Notes: generated by a model from the letters alone, not told the origin. A stretch of 35,288 nt of DNA from Synechococcus sp. SB0668_bin_13 (GCA_009836025.1 VXWH01000054.1:1-35288); one strand, 5' to 3'; positions 8,638-18,161 are shown, numbered from the stretch's first letter. Translations and numbers: made by a program.

Positions 8638-9313
8638 GCCACTGCCAGCAGTCGCCGGGGAGGGCGCCCCATCTCCTCCCCAGGCTGTGGCCCTGGTGGT
8701 TCCCCACAGGGCTCCTTCCCCCTCACCCAGGCCGTTGCGGTTGGGTGTGCTGGCCTCCGGCCATGGCTCAAACTTCGAGGCACTGGTCCAGGCTTCACGC
8801 CATGGCGGGCTGCATGCAGAGGTGGTGGGGCTGGTGGTGAACACCCCCCATTGCAAGGCACTGGCCAGAGCCAGGCGCCTGGATGTCGAGGCTGCGGTGA
8901 TGGATCATCGTGGTTACACCAGCCGGGAAGCCCTGGACCATGCCCTGGTGAACCATTTCCGCGCCCTTCAGGCGGATGTGCTGGTGATGGCGGGATGGAT
9001 GCGTATTGTCTCCCCCGTGCTCTGCCAGGCCTATGACAAGCGACTGGTGAACATTCACCCCTCACTGCTGCCCGCCTTCCGGGGGTTGAACGCCGTGGAG
9101 CGGGCTTTGGCTGCCGGCGTTTGCATCACCGGTTGCACGGCCCATCTGGTAGTGCCGGAGGTGGATGCAGGCCCCATTCTGATCCAGGCGGCCGTGCCTG
9201 TCTATCCCAACGACACCATGGCCACCATGGCCACCAGGATTCACGCCCAGGAGCACCGCATTCTGCCCATTGCCGTCGCCATGGCTGGCCAGCACGTATT
9301 TGGGCGCCCCTGA
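8600..9313 (+). CDS. purN: Phosphoribosylglycinamide formyltransferase; start uncertain
   Basis: LGVLASGHGSNFEAL, VLVMAGWMRIVSPV, LVNIHPSLLPAFRGLNAVERAL, GCTAHLVVPEVDAGPILIQAAVPV. Confidence 0.93.
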   Translation: MAWPFSPPVSPFEPLPAVAGEGAPSPPQAVALVVPHRAPSPSPRPLRLGVLASGHGSNFEALVQASRHGGLHAEVVGLVVNTPHCKALARARRLDVEAAVMDHRGYTSREALDHALVNHFRALQADVLVMAGWMRIVSPVLCQAYDKRLVNIHPSLLPAFRGLNAVERALAAGVCITGCTAHLVVPEVDAGPILIQAAVPVYPNDTMATMATRIHAQEHRILPIAVAMAGQHVFGRP

Positions 9314-9332
9314 AGTGTCGGGGATTCAAGTG

Positions 9333-10406
9333 TCAGGGGTAAAAGGGCGCCAGCGGCAGGCCCGTGGACTCGGGCAACCCCAGCATGATGTTGAAGCATT
9401 GCACAGCCTGGCCTGCCTGCCCCTTGAGGAGGTTATCCAATGCCGCCATGACAATCACCTGGCCTGTGTGGGGATTGGTGGCCACCGAGAGGAGGGCACG
9501 GTTGGTCTGGCGCACCCACTTGGTGGAGGGATACACCCCCACCGGCAGGACATCCACACAGGGCTGATGGCGGTACGTGTCAAGAAAGTGGCTGGTGAGC
9601 TGCGCCGCGGCGCAGCTTGGTGGGCTCAACTGGCCATACACCGTTGCCAGCAGCCCCCGCACCATGGGCAGCAGATGGGGAGTGAACTGGAGGCGCAGGG
9701 GACGGCTTCTCCCCAAGGTTGTGGCTTGAATTTCCATTTCCCTGGTGTGGCGATGGCCTTCAACCCCGTAGGGAGCAACGGCTTCCCCGGCCTCTGCCAA
9801 CAGAAGGTGCCGTCGCGCCTCGCGGCCGCCTCCGGATGTGCCGGTCTTGGCATCGATAATGATGCCCTCCGGTAGAATCAAACCCGCTTGCAGCAGGGGC
9901 AGCAGCGCCAGGAGGCTGGTGGTGGGGAAGCAGCCGGGGCAGGCCACCAGGCGGGCTGTGGCAATGGCCTGGCGGTTGAATTCAGGCAAACCGTAGACTG
10001 CTTCCGCACAGAGGCCGGCATCAGCGCGCTCCGCCGCCCCATGGCCCCCATAGACCTGGCGCCAGTCCTCCAGACGAGGGAACCGATAGTCCGCCGAGAG
10101 ATCCACCACCCGCAGACCACGCTCCAGCAGGGCCGGCGCCAGCGTACTGGCCTGTCCATTGGGGAGGCTCAGCACCACCAGGTCAGCGGCGGCAGCGATG
10201 GCGTCGGGATCGGGTTGGGCCACGTGCAGATCCGGCCCCGGATCAAGAAAAGGGGCCAGCTCCCGCCAGTGGCGGCCCACCGAGCCATGGCCTCCCAGAA
10301 ACGTGACCCGAAGATGGGGATGGGACTGGATCAGGCGCACCGTCTGGAGCCCTCCATAGCCAGAGGCGCCAATCACGGCAACACGATGAAGGAGCAAAGC
10401 AGACAC
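9333..10406 (-). CDS. argC: N-acetyl-gamma-glutamyl-phosphate reductase
   Basis: VAVIGASGYGGLQTVRLI; VACPGCFPTTSLLALLPLL; IIIDAKTGTSGGGREA; GHRHTREM. Confidence 0.95.
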   Translation of the reverse strand: MSALLLHRVAVIGASGYGGLQTVRLIQSHPHLRVTFLGGHGSVGRHWRELAPFLDPGPDLHVAQPDPDAIAAAADLVVLSLPNGQASTLAPALLERGLRVVDLSADYRFPRLEDWRQVYGGHGAAERADAGLCAEAVYGLPEFNRQAIATARLVACPGCFPTTSLLALLPLLQAGLILPEGIIIDAKTGTSGGGREARRHLLLAEAGEAVAPYGVEGHRHTREMEIQATTLGRSRPLRLQFTPHLLPMVRGLLATVYGQLSPPSCAAAQLTSHFLDTYRHQPCVDVLPVGVYPSTKWVRQTNRALLSVATNPHTGQVIVMAALDNLLKGQAGQAVQCFNIMLGLPESTGLPLAPFYP

Positions 10407-10453
10407 CGTTCAGGGGGAAACGGCGCGAAAGCGCCACGAAGTCAGCCTAAAAC

Positions 10454-10560
10454 AACCCGGATTCTGGATAAAGTCCCTTCAGAGAAGGTTCCAGGGGAAC
10501 TGTTCCATACGGAACCCCTTGGGAGACTCGGTGTGATGGTCCCCCATGCCTTCTTCCCCT
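10454..10560 (+). repeat. Partial copy B of the dispersed repeat followed by hairpin-forming sequence
   Basis: aacccggattctggataa (10454-10471) matches 16/18 with copy A; then gttcc-atac-ggaac and GGGG/CCCC complementarities. Confidence 0.4.
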
Positions 10561-10624
10561 CAGAAGAGGAGGGAGAGGGTAGCCCCAGGGAATGCCCCGT
10601 TGGAGAGTCGACGGAGACGTGTTT

Positions 10625-10828
10625 TTAGTGCCAAGGCCAGCCCTGGGGTGAGGATGAGGATGACCCTGTATCGGAAAGTGAAACCTCAGCAACCGGACGC
10701 CCATCAAAATCCTTGAGGATGACACGATCAGGCGTCTCTCCCTCACAGCTTTGGTTGGGGCTACATTGTGCTTTTCCGCCGTTGTTTTTGTAAGTATCAA
10801 CGGCCATGAGGAACTTCTGGGCGTCCAT
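10625..10828 (-). CDS. Small hypothetical protein (67 aa)
   Basis: ORF MDAQKFLMAVDTYKNNGGKAQCSPNQSCEGETPDRVILKDFDGRPVAEVSLSDTG...; fills the gap between argC and tRNA-Val; no family recognised. Confidence 0.45.
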   Translation of the reverse strand: MDAQKFLMAVDTYKNNGGKAQCSPNQSCEGETPDRVILKDFDGRPVAEVSLSDTGSSSSSPQGWPWH

Positions 10829-10924
10829 GCAAAGGTCAGGCAACTGCGGAGAATGGGTAAGCCAACTGGTATGCCTCTTGCCCCTGGTGAAACAGACCAG
10901 TAACCCAGGCCAGGACTGAAGGAA

Positions 10925-10996
10925 TGGGCGATACTGGATTTGAACCAGTGACTCCACCGATGTCAACGGTGTGCTCTACCCCTGAGCTAATCGCCC
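10925..10996 (-). tRNA. tRNA-Val (anticodon GAC)
   Basis: Cloverleaf GGGCGAT-TA-GCTC-AGGGGTA-GAGC-..-CACCG-TTGACAT-CGGTG-..-CTGG-TTCAAAT-CCAG-T-ATCGCCC-A. Confidence 0.95.
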
Positions 10997-11064
10997 CTTG
11001 AACCGGCGGCAGGAAGAGTGTAGCAGCTTCCATCGAGATCCTGGCCAAGCGGCGGCCTCGGCCC

Positions 11065-11811
11065 TCAGCAGCGCAGAAGTTGCAGGCGCCAGCGCTGGCG
11101 GCGGGTGAGCACACGGCTTTGCAGGCGCAGTTCGCCTCGCCCCCGCAACACCACCACGTCCCCCGCCTGCAGTTCGGTGTGGGGACGCAACACGGTGCGG
11201 CCGTTGAGGCGCACCCGGCCGGCGCCGATGGCCGCCGCCATGCGGGCCCGGGACAGACCCAGACCTGCCGAAGCAACGGCATCCAGGCGGCAGGAGGCCT
11301 CCACGGTGGTGACGGGGCGGGGCCGGCGGGGTTGATGGCGCAGGTGGCTCCAGGGCACGGCACTGGCTTCCACCGCCACTGTGCGCACCTGCAGGGAACG
11401 GCCAGCCAGTGCCGCCCCGCAGGCTGGCGTGGTGATGAGCTGGGCGCCGTTTTCTCCCAGGAGGATCACGTCCCCCCATCCCCGCGGATCAACGTCCGTT
11501 GTCAGCAAGGCCGCCTCAAAATCCTCCAGCTCGGCGGGATCGAACAGGAAGTTGCCCTTCAACGCCACCAGGGCAAAGTCCATGGACACGTCACCGAGGG
11601 GCAGCTCTTCCCGGGCCAGGAGGAGCCGCTGCCGTTCGGCGGGGGTGATGCCGCCGTAACAACGCCAGTGCAGGCCACTGCGCTGCTGCAGCACAGGCTC
11701 CACCCTCAAGCGCTCCTCCGGATCCAGAAACCCTGTTGGCTCCGGCTGCCAACTGCGCAGGGCCGCCTCGGCTACCGCCAACACATGGTCCAGGGCTGCG
11801 GCTGGAGCCAT
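11065..11811 (-). CDS. Photosystem II S4 domain protein (RNA-binding S4)
   Basis: MAPAAALDHVLAVAEAAL...; C-terminal S4 domain LDAVASAGLGLSRARMAAAIGAGRVRLNGRTVLRPHTELQAGDVVVLRGRG. Confidence 0.88.
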   Translation of the reverse strand: MAPAAALDHVLAVAEAALRSWQPEPTGFLDPEERLRVEPVLQQRSGLHWRCYGGITPAERQRLLLAREELPLGDVSMDFALVALKGNFLFDPAELEDFEAALLTTDVDPRGWGDVILLGENGAQLITTPACGAALAGRSLQVRTVAVEASAVPWSHLRHQPRRPRPVTTVEASCRLDAVASAGLGLSRARMAAAIGAGRVRLNGRTVLRPHTELQAGDVVVLRGRGELRLQSRVLTRRQRWRLQLLRC

Positions 11812-12302
11812 CAGAGGGCCACCACCGCCTGGGGGCGCACCCGCTGCAGCTCCTTCCACGGCATGTCCTGTCCCGCCCTTGATTCCACCACCAGCAACCA
11901 GCAGCCTTCCTCGCTGCGGTTGCGAAGCTGACGCAGGCGGTCTTCGTTGCTGCTGTCCACGCCGGAACTGGCAGCGAAACTGCCCAGAAAGCCGGCGATC
12001 AGCCCCAGCAGGCCGCCAATGAGGCGATTGCCCCAGAGGCCGGCAAAGGCGAACGTGTCCAGATTGGTCATGACGGTGAAGGTCACCCCGGCAAAGAAAC
12101 CGAAGGGCACCAGCCAGAAGGCCATGGTTTGCTGCAGCCGTTGTTGGCGCAATTGAGGATTGAGCACCTCCACCTGACCAAACGGGGTTTCCCCTGGTCC
12201 CACCGCCTGAAGGCGGGCCAGGGGCGTGGAGAGTTCTGCCAGGTGTTGGCGGAGGGTACACAGGTCCTGATGGCGATCAAGCACCACAACAGCAAGGGCC
12301 AT
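11811..12302 (-). CDS. Conserved cyanobacterial hypothetical membrane protein
   Basis: Glycine-rich TM segment AGLWGNRLIGGLLGLIAGFLGSFAASSG; stop/start contact with the S4 gene. Confidence 0.7.
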   Translation of the reverse strand: MALAVVVLDRHQDLCTLRQHLAELSTPLARLQAVGPGETPFGQVEVLNPQLRQQRLQQTMAFWLVPFGFFAGVTFTVMTNLDTFAFAGLWGNRLIGGLLGLIAGFLGSFAASSGVDSSNEDRLRQLRNRSEEGCWLLVVESRAGQDMPWKELQRVRPQAVVAL

Positions 12303-12359
12303 GGGGGGAGGAGGGACAACCAGTCACTACACTGCACCAACGGCACTGTCCCAGGGCGC

Positions 12360-13946
12360 ATGACAAAAGTTTTGGTCTCCGATCCCATTGACCCGGCCGG
12401 AATTGACATCCTCTCCCAGGTGGCCCATGTGGATGTGCGCACCGGGCTGTCGGAGGAGGAGTTGCTGGGCGCCATGGCGGACACTGACGCATTGATGGTC
12501 CGCTCCGGAACCCGGGTGACCACTGCGGTCATTGATGCTGCTCCCCATCTCAAGATCATTGGCCGGGCCGGCGTTGGCGTGGACAACGTTGATGTGACGG
12601 CCGCCACCCGCCGCGGTGTGCTGGTGGTCAACTCTCCCGAGGGCAACACCATTGCCGCCGCTGAACATGCCCTGGCCATGATGCTGGCGCTCACCCGCAA
12701 CATCCCCCAGGCCCATGCCAGCACCATGGCCGGTCGCTGGGACCGCAAACGGTACCTGGGCAACGAGCTTTACAAGAAAAACCTCGGGGTGGTGGGCCTG
12801 GGCAAAATTGGCGCCCACGTGGCCAAAATTGCCCAGGCCCTGGGCATGGTGGTGCTGGCCCACGACCCCTTTATCTCCAATGCACGGGCACAAAAGCTGC
12901 AAGTGCGCCTGGTGGAGCTGGACGCTCTGTTTGAAGAGGCGGACTACATCACCTTGCACATTCCCCGCACCAACGAGACGGCGAACCTGGTGGGAGACAG
13001 GTTGTTGAAGCGCATGAAGCCCACAGCGCGCCTCATCAACTGCGCCCGGGGTGGCGTTGTGGACGAAACGGCTCTGGTGGATGCGCTGGGCAACAACACC
13101 ATTGCCGGCGCTGCCATCGATGTGTATGCCAGTGAACCCCTTCCGGCCGAGAGTCCCCTGCGCTCCATCCGGGACAACCTCATTCTCACCCCCCACCTTG
13201 GCGCCTCCACCGCCGAGGCCCAGGCCAGCGTGGCCATTGATGTGGCGGAACAGATCCGCGATGTTCTTCTGGGGCTCCCTGCCCGCAGCGCAGTGAACAT
13301 CCCGGGCCTGAGTCCCGATCTGATGGAGGAGTTGCGGGCTCACCTGAGCCTGGCTGAGCATCTGGGCCATTGCATCAGCCAACTGGCCGGAGGCAATGTG
13401 CAGGAGCTGGAAGTGCGCATGCAGGGGGAGTTGGCCGCTCAACCGAGCCAGCCCCTGGTCACCGCCTCCCTCAAGGGGCTGTTGAGTTCAGCGCTGGGGG
13501 AGCGGATCAACTACGTCAACGCTGGTCTGGAGGCCAGAAGTCGCGGCATCAAGGTTCTGGAAGTGAAGGATGAAGCCTCTCGGGACTACAGCGGCGGATC
13601 TCTTCAACTCATCTGTCGGAGCAGTTCGGGCCTCCACCAGCTCACAGGGGCTGTTTTTGCCGGGGATGAACTGCGCATTACCAGTGTGGATTCTTTCCCC
13701 ATCAGCGTGCCCCCCAGCAACCACATGCTCTTTACCCGTCACCGGGATATGCCCGGCATTATTGGCCGGCTGGGCTCCCTGCTGGGGCAGCACAACGTGA
13801 ACATCGCCAGCATGCAGGTGGGTCGGCGCATCATGCGGGGGGATGCGGTGATGGTGCTGAGCGTGGATGATCCAATCCCGGAGAGCCTGCTGGACGACAT
13901 CACCAGCATTGACGGCATTCGCGAGGCCCATGCCGTCAGCCTCTAG
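12360..13946 (+). CDS. serA: D-3-phosphoglycerate dehydrogenase (528 aa, with ACT domain)
   Basis: MTKVLVSDPIDPAGIDIL; GRAGVGVDNVDVTAATRRGVLVVNSPEGNT; LGVVGLGKIGAHVAKIA; C-terminal ACT HRDMPGIIGRLGSLLGQHNVNIASMQVGR. Confidence 0.96.
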   Translation: MTKVLVSDPIDPAGIDILSQVAHVDVRTGLSEEELLGAMADTDALMVRSGTRVTTAVIDAAPHLKIIGRAGVGVDNVDVTAATRRGVLVVNSPEGNTIAAAEHALAMMLALTRNIPQAHASTMAGRWDRKRYLGNELYKKNLGVVGLGKIGAHVAKIAQALGMVVLAHDPFISNARAQKLQVRLVELDALFEEADYITLHIPRTNETANLVGDRLLKRMKPTARLINCARGGVVDETALVDALGNNTIAGAAIDVYASEPLPAESPLRSIRDNLILTPHLGASTAEAQASVAIDVAEQIRDVLLGLPARSAVNIPGLSPDLMEELRAHLSLAEHLGHCISQLAGGNVQELEVRMQGELAAQPSQPLVTASLKGLLSSALGERINYVNAGLEARSRGIKVLEVKDEASRDYSGGSLQLICRSSSGLHQLTGAVFAGDELRITSVDSFPISVPPSNHMLFTRHRDMPGIIGRLGSLLGQHNVNIASMQVGRRIMRGDAVMVLSVDDPIPESLLDDITSIDGIREAHAVSL

Positions 13947-14910
13947 CCAGGCCGACGGTCTATGGAGGCTGGCCTGGACCTGCAGCGCTGTGGTGGAAGA
14001 CTCCCTGCTCTGGCGGTTGGAGCAGTTGGGGATTCACCACACCGCCACGGTGCGTGAGCCCGACAGGGAGGAGGTTGTCACGGTGCTGGCCTGGCTGGAT
14101 CGCCAGTCGTGGTCTGAACAACAGGTGCGCGAACTGGCGGCGCCCTTCGCTCCGCTGGGGGCGGTCTTCCAAGCGCCGCCGCCCCGCTTCTCCCTTGCCG
14201 AGCAGACACGGGAAGAGTGGTCCAGCAGTTGGAAGCGGCACTGGCGGCCGGATCCCGTTGGCAACGCCCTGCTGGTGCTGCCGGCCTGGCTGGACTGCCC
14301 GCCTGAGCAGCGCCATCGTCAGGTCCTGCGACTTGATCCAGGACGCGCCTTTGGCACGGGGGAGCATCCCAGCACCCGCCTCTGCATGGAAGCGCTGGAG
14401 CGCCACCAGGGAGTTGTGAAGGATGCTCTGGTGGTGGACCTGGGCTGTGGCAGCGGTATTCTCGGCATCACGGCCCTGACGCTGGGGGCGGCACGGGTGG
14501 TGGCCAGCGATGTGGACACCATGGCCATCTCCACAAGCCGCGAGAATGGCGCCCTCAACGGTCATGGTCCTGAACGATTGCAGGTGGTCCATGGCTCCAG
14601 CAAGGAGTTGGTCCCGTGGGTTGGATCCGGTGCGGATGTGCTGCTGTGCAACATCCTGGCGCCAGTGATCATGCAGTTGGCGCCTGACTTTGCCCAGTTG
14701 CTGAAGCCCACGGGGGGTCAGGGTTGGCTCAGTGGGCTGCTGACCAGCCAGGCTGATGCCGTACGGGAGCGTCTGGCGGGCCTGGGCTGGAGAACAGAGT
14801 TGGCAGCCACCCAACAGGACTGGGCATTGCTGGCCTTCACACCTTGGGAACCTACCCCGAAACCCGACCTGTGCAGGCCTGCGGCAATAAGTAGAACTTA
14901 TCAGCCATGA
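13930..14910 (+). CDS. prmA: Ribosomal protein L11 methyltransferase
   Basis: LDPGRAFGTGEHPSTRLCMEAL; VVDLGCGSGILGITALTLGAARVVASDVD; LLCNILAPVI. Confidence 0.94.
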   Translation: MPSASSQADGLWRLAWTCSAVVEDSLLWRLEQLGIHHTATVREPDREEVVTVLAWLDRQSWSEQQVRELAAPFAPLGAVFQAPPPRFSLAEQTREEWSSSWKRHWRPDPVGNALLVLPAWLDCPPEQRHRQVLRLDPGRAFGTGEHPSTRLCMEALERHQGVVKDALVVDLGCGSGILGITALTLGAARVVASDVDTMAISTSRENGALNGHGPERLQVVHGSSKELVPWVGSGADVLLCNILAPVIMQLAPDFAQLLKPTGGQGWLSGLLTSQADAVRERLAGLGWRTELAATQQDWALLAFTPWEPTPKPDLCRPAAISRTYQP

Positions 14911-15033
14911 ATGTATCGATTGATCTTGCTAGAGATTCGCCCCTGGGGGCGTGAGATTGGTCACAAGTGGGGGTAAAAGTGTGTCGTCCCGCAGGACCGG
15001 GCTTTGCCAGGCTCTGCTCTACATGCTGAATTC

Positions 15034-15333
15034 ATGGCTTCCTACAAGGTCACCTTCATCAACGAAAGCGAAGGTCTGAACCAGACCATTGATGTCTCGG
15101 ACGATCAATACATCCTTGATGCGGCGGAGGAAGAAGGACTGGACCTGCCCTACTCCTGCCGTGCCGGCGCTTGCTCCACCTGTGCTGGCAAGCTCACCAG
15201 CGGCACTGTTGACCAATCGGACCAGAGCTTTCTGGATGACGACCAGATTGAGGCAGGTTTTGTGCTCACCTGTGTGGCCTATCCAACCTCGGATTGCGTC
15301 ATTACCACCCACGCCGAGGAAGATCTCTACTAA
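15034..15333 (+). CDS. petF: [2Fe-2S] plant-type ferredoxin (99 aa)
   Basis: [21 protein letters not shown]...[17 protein letters not shown]...[15 protein letters not shown]...: four Fe-S Cys. Confidence 0.97.
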   Translation: MASYKVTFINESEGLNQTIDVSDDQYILDAAEEEGLDLPYSCRAGACSTCAGKLTSGTVDQSDQSFLDDDQIEAGFVLTCVAYPTSDCVITTHAEEDLY

Positions 15334-15357
15334 ACGTTCTCCACAGGTCTTCCGTGC

Positions 15358-15384
15358 CCACCCGCCCGCCTCACGAGCGGGTGG
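15358..15384 (+). terminator. Hairpin 3' of petF
   Basis: Perfect 8-bp stem ccacccgc / gcgggtgg 24 nt after the petF stop; no clear T tract. Confidence 0.45.
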
Positions 15385-15405
15385 CGCTTCACCTCAATCA
15401 CTGCG

Positions 15406-15801
15406 ATGGGATCAACTCGCGCCCTGCTCGCCCACCGCAGTCAGCACCCCAGCCCTGGTGGTCAGTACAGCTTCCAGGTTCTGGGGCCTTGCTGTCGCTT
15501 GTTTGACCGGGAGGAGTTGCCCTGGCCCTGCTGTCGGCTACAGTGGCGTAGCAAAGAGCCCAGTTGGCGGCGGATTGGTCGCCGCTTTGTGCCGGATCTG
15601 TCCTGCAAGCGCAGCCCCAGCTATGCCGTTGAGCTGCTCCAGCCTGATCTACGGCCCACGAAAACGGTTCTCACCCTGTTTGCGGAGCGACTCAGCCCGG
15701 AGTTGCAGGAGTGGTGGTACAGCAACCAGCGCTCCCTTCGCCACCCCGATGGCGTTGCGTCCAATCCTCCCCCGCAGAACCTCAGAGAGGCCCATGGCTG
15801 A
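15406..15801 (+). CDS. Conserved hypothetical protein
   Basis: 131-aa ORF in the petF-psbV gap: QYSFQVLGPCCRLFDREELPWPCCRLQWRSKEPSWRRIGRRFVPDLSCKRSPSYAVELL... Confidence 0.65.
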   Translation: MGSTRALLAHRSQHPSPGGQYSFQVLGPCCRLFDREELPWPCCRLQWRSKEPSWRRIGRRFVPDLSCKRSPSYAVELLQPDLRPTKTVLTLFAERLSPELQEWWYSNQRSLRHPDGVASNPPPQNLREAHG

Positions 15802-15827
15802 CCGTCGCGTCAACCATGGGCCTCTCT
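15784..15827. terminator. Strong hairpin between convergent genes (possible bidirectional terminator)
   Basis: 14-bp perfect arms agagaggcccatgg / ccatgggcctctct plus inner tgac/gtca, loop cgtcgc. Confidence 0.65.
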
Positions 15828-15879
15828 CAGCGCCAAGTTCCCAGGGGATTGGAGCCGGATGGCTCAGAAATGAAACGAC

Positions 15880-16416
15880 TTAGAAGTAGATCTTGCCGCC
15901 ACCCCAGGAATCCCCCTGCACTTTGGGGGCCACAAGGATGTAGCCGGCAATGAGGCGCAGGTCGTCGTCCGAGAGATCACGCATCTTTGGAAAGATGTCG
16001 CTGCTGCGAAGGCTGGGGTGAAGATCGGCGATGGAGTACTCCCCGTCATAGGAGGTGGGGTCGTTGAGGTAGTCCACCAGGCTCTCAATGGAGTTGCGCG
16101 GCGGCGTCGCAAGGGCGAGAGTCTCCGGATCCAGCCCGACGTTGTGGTTGGTCTTGGTGATGCCGCTGGCGTGGCAGCTTCCACAACTCTGGTTGAACGT
16201 GGCCTTGCCCGACTTGACCTCGGCTTCTGTCAGAAGCGTTGTGTCCCCTTGAGCGTTCTGAAGAACCGTCAATGTGTCCGCATCCCAGTTGGCCGCATGG
16301 GCGGCAGCGGGATTGCCCAGCATTGCCAGGGGTAGCAAGAACACCGCCAAGAGCGCACCGCAGCGCCTGGCCATGGAGCCCAGTCCAGTGGTGAGGCGGT
16401 GCAAAAAGCTGTTCAT
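15880..16416 (-). CDS. psbV: Photosystem II cytochrome c550
   Basis: Signal peptide ...AMLGNPAAAHAANW; FNQSCGSCHASGITKTNHNVGL (CxxCH); C-terminus WGGGKIYF. Confidence 0.95.
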   Translation of the reverse strand: MNSFLHRLTTGLGSMARRCGALLAVFLLPLAMLGNPAAAHAANWDADTLTVLQNAQGDTTLLTEAEVKSGKATFNQSCGSCHASGITKTNHNVGLDPETLALATPPRNSIESLVDYLNDPTSYDGEYSIADLHPSLRSSDIFPKMRDLSDDDLRLIAGYILVAPKVQGDSWGGGKIYF

Positions 16417-16515
16417 CGGTGGGTGATGCTGATGGGCCACAATCCCTTGTATCACGCAATTCAGCCTCCTTGTCCCCATCGGCTTCAACTCGTCAGAGAG
16501 TGTTTCAGAAACAGG

Positions 16516-17487
16516 TCAGGGCGACGCTGTTCCCGGCCTTGGTCCGTCTGATTTGGACGTCAACTCCAGGGTGAGGAAGTCTTTGGCCATGATGGTGGCG
16601 GGAAAAATGGCCCGGGCTTCCGCCAGCAGGTCATCGGGGCCAATGGCCTGTCCCGGCATGTAACGGGGGCTGAAGTGGGTCAATGCCAACTGGCCCACGC
16701 CTGCGGCCAGGGCCACCTGCGCTGCCATGGTGGTGGTGGAATGGAGGCGCTGCAAGGCCATTTCCCCATCCCGGTGGGCAAACGTGGCCTCATGGACCAG
16801 CAGGTCCGCCCCACGGGCCAGCTCCACAGCCGCGTCACAGAACACCGTGTCGGTGGCGTACACCAGACTCATCCCCGGCTGGGGCGGGCCGCAAAGGCTG
16901 GAGCCTGGAATGGCGCGGCCGCCCACGGAAATGGTTTCACCGTTCTTGAGGCGGCCGTAGAGAGGACCGGGGGGAATGCCCAGGGCCCTGGCTTTCTCCA
17001 CGTCAAACCGCCCCGCCCGCGGCTTCTGCGCAATGCGGAACCCACTGGCCGGGATGCGGTGCCGGAGCGGGCGCGATTCCACAACCAGATCGTCATCCTC
17101 GAAAAGAACATGGCCCTCCGGAGGAGGGATGTTGACATGAAAGTGCAGCGGATAGCTCAGGCGGGTGGAGGAGAACCGCAGGGCCGACTCCACAAAGTTC
17201 TGCAAGGAGGGGGGGCCGTAGAGGTCCAGACCTGTTGATGTGCCTGCCATGCCCAGACTGGCCAGCAGCCCCGGCAAGCCAAAGATGTGGTCCCCATGCA
17301 TATGGGTAATGAAGATGCGCCGCAGTTGGGAGACCCGCAGGGGACTGCGCAACAGTTGATGCTGGGTGGCCTCGCCACAATCCAGCAACCAGAGTTCGCT
17401 GCGCTGGGGGAGGCGGGTGGCCAGAGACGACACGTTGCGCTGACGGGTTGGAACGCCGGAACTGGTGCCCAGGAAGGTGACCTGCAA
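16516..17487 (-). CDS. rnz: Ribonuclease Z (start probably TTG near 17487; track ORF extends to 17556)
   Basis: [77 protein letters not shown]. Confidence 0.93.
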   Translation of the reverse strand: MQVTFLGTSSGVPTRQRNVSSLATRLPQRSELWLLDCGEATQHQLLRSPLRVSQLRRIFITHMHGDHIFGLPGLLASLGMAGTSTGLDLYGPPSLQNFVESALRFSSTRLSYPLHFHVNIPPPEGHVLFEDDDLVVESRPLRHRIPASGFRIAQKPRAGRFDVEKARALGIPPGPLYGRLKNGETISVGGRAIPGSSLCGPPQPGMSLVYATDTVFCDAAVELARGADLLVHEATFAHRDGEMALQRLHSTTTMAAQVALAAGVGQLALTHFSPRYMPGQAIGPDDLLAEARAIFPATIMAKDFLTLELTSKSDGPRPGTASP

Positions 17488-17541
17488 CGATGGGGAAGGA
17501 GGGATGAACCCATTGTGCGCTGGCCGGCTACACTGGCATCC

Positions 17542-17763
17542 ATGACCAGACAGCATTCGGCCAGGAATCTCTCCCGGCGCATGGAGTTATTGATCTCCAA
17601 TGCGCCCAACCGCTACCTCACCACGGTGCGGATTGCCTTCCGCGCCAAGCAGCGCCACTTTGACGATTTCGAGGGGCTGCTGGAAGAAAGCGACATCAAA
17701 CCCGTGCAGCGGGCCATCATTGAACTCTCCGACGAGCAACTCACCCCGGAGCTGTTGGCCTGA
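17542..17763 (+). CDS. rpoZ: DNA-directed RNA polymerase omega subunit (cyanobacterial type)
   Basis: [54 protein letters not shown]. Confidence 0.88.
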   Translation: MTRQHSARNLSRRMELLISNAPNRYLTTVRIAFRAKQRHFDDFEGLLEESDIKPVQRAIIELSDEQLTPELLA

Positions 17764-18148
17764 TCTTTTCCCCCTCCAGCGGGAAGGGGCTGGCTGGCGC
17801 CTGGCCGTGGATCCCGCCAGGCCCTTTGCGGCCCTGGTGGGTGGCGAGGGCTGGGCCTGTGAGTTGCGGGCCGCCGAATTCCAGGCGCTGTGCCATGGCG
17901 TGGCGGTGCTGGTGCGCCAACACAGCGTCATGGCAGAGCAGTTGATGGCGGAAGAATCCATCACCATCAACCATGAATCCCGTGGCTTGTGGCTGGAGTT
18001 GTGTGGCACGGCAGCCGCCTGGTCCCTGCGCTTTCTCCTGGAACCGGACACAGATCGCGGCTGTGAAGGGACTTGGTCGGCCCAGGCCAGTCCCCAGGTG
18101 GCCATGGCGCTGCAACAGTTGGGTTGTTCCGGGCCACTGCAGGCTTGA
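17720..18148 (+). CDS. DUF1818 family protein (start unclear)
   Basis: [46 protein letters not shown]...; no ATG/GTG near the expected start. Confidence 0.75.
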   Translation: MNSPTSNSPRSCWPDLFPLQREGAGWRLAVDPARPFAALVGGEGWACELRAAEFQALCHGVAVLVRQHSVMAEQLMAEESITINHESRGLWLELCGTAAAWSLRFLLEPDTDRGCEGTWSAQASPQVAMALQQLGCSGPLQA

Positions 18149-18161
18149 CGCGCCAGTTCCC

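Noticed and set aside
9601-9615. cgccgcggcgcag-type GC palindromes within argC and other genes
   Set aside because: Expected by chance in high-GC coding DNA; no intergenic context.
12327-13442. 371-aa minus ORF antisense to serA
   Set aside because: Shadow ORF of a GC-rich gene; serA motifs are intact on the + strand.
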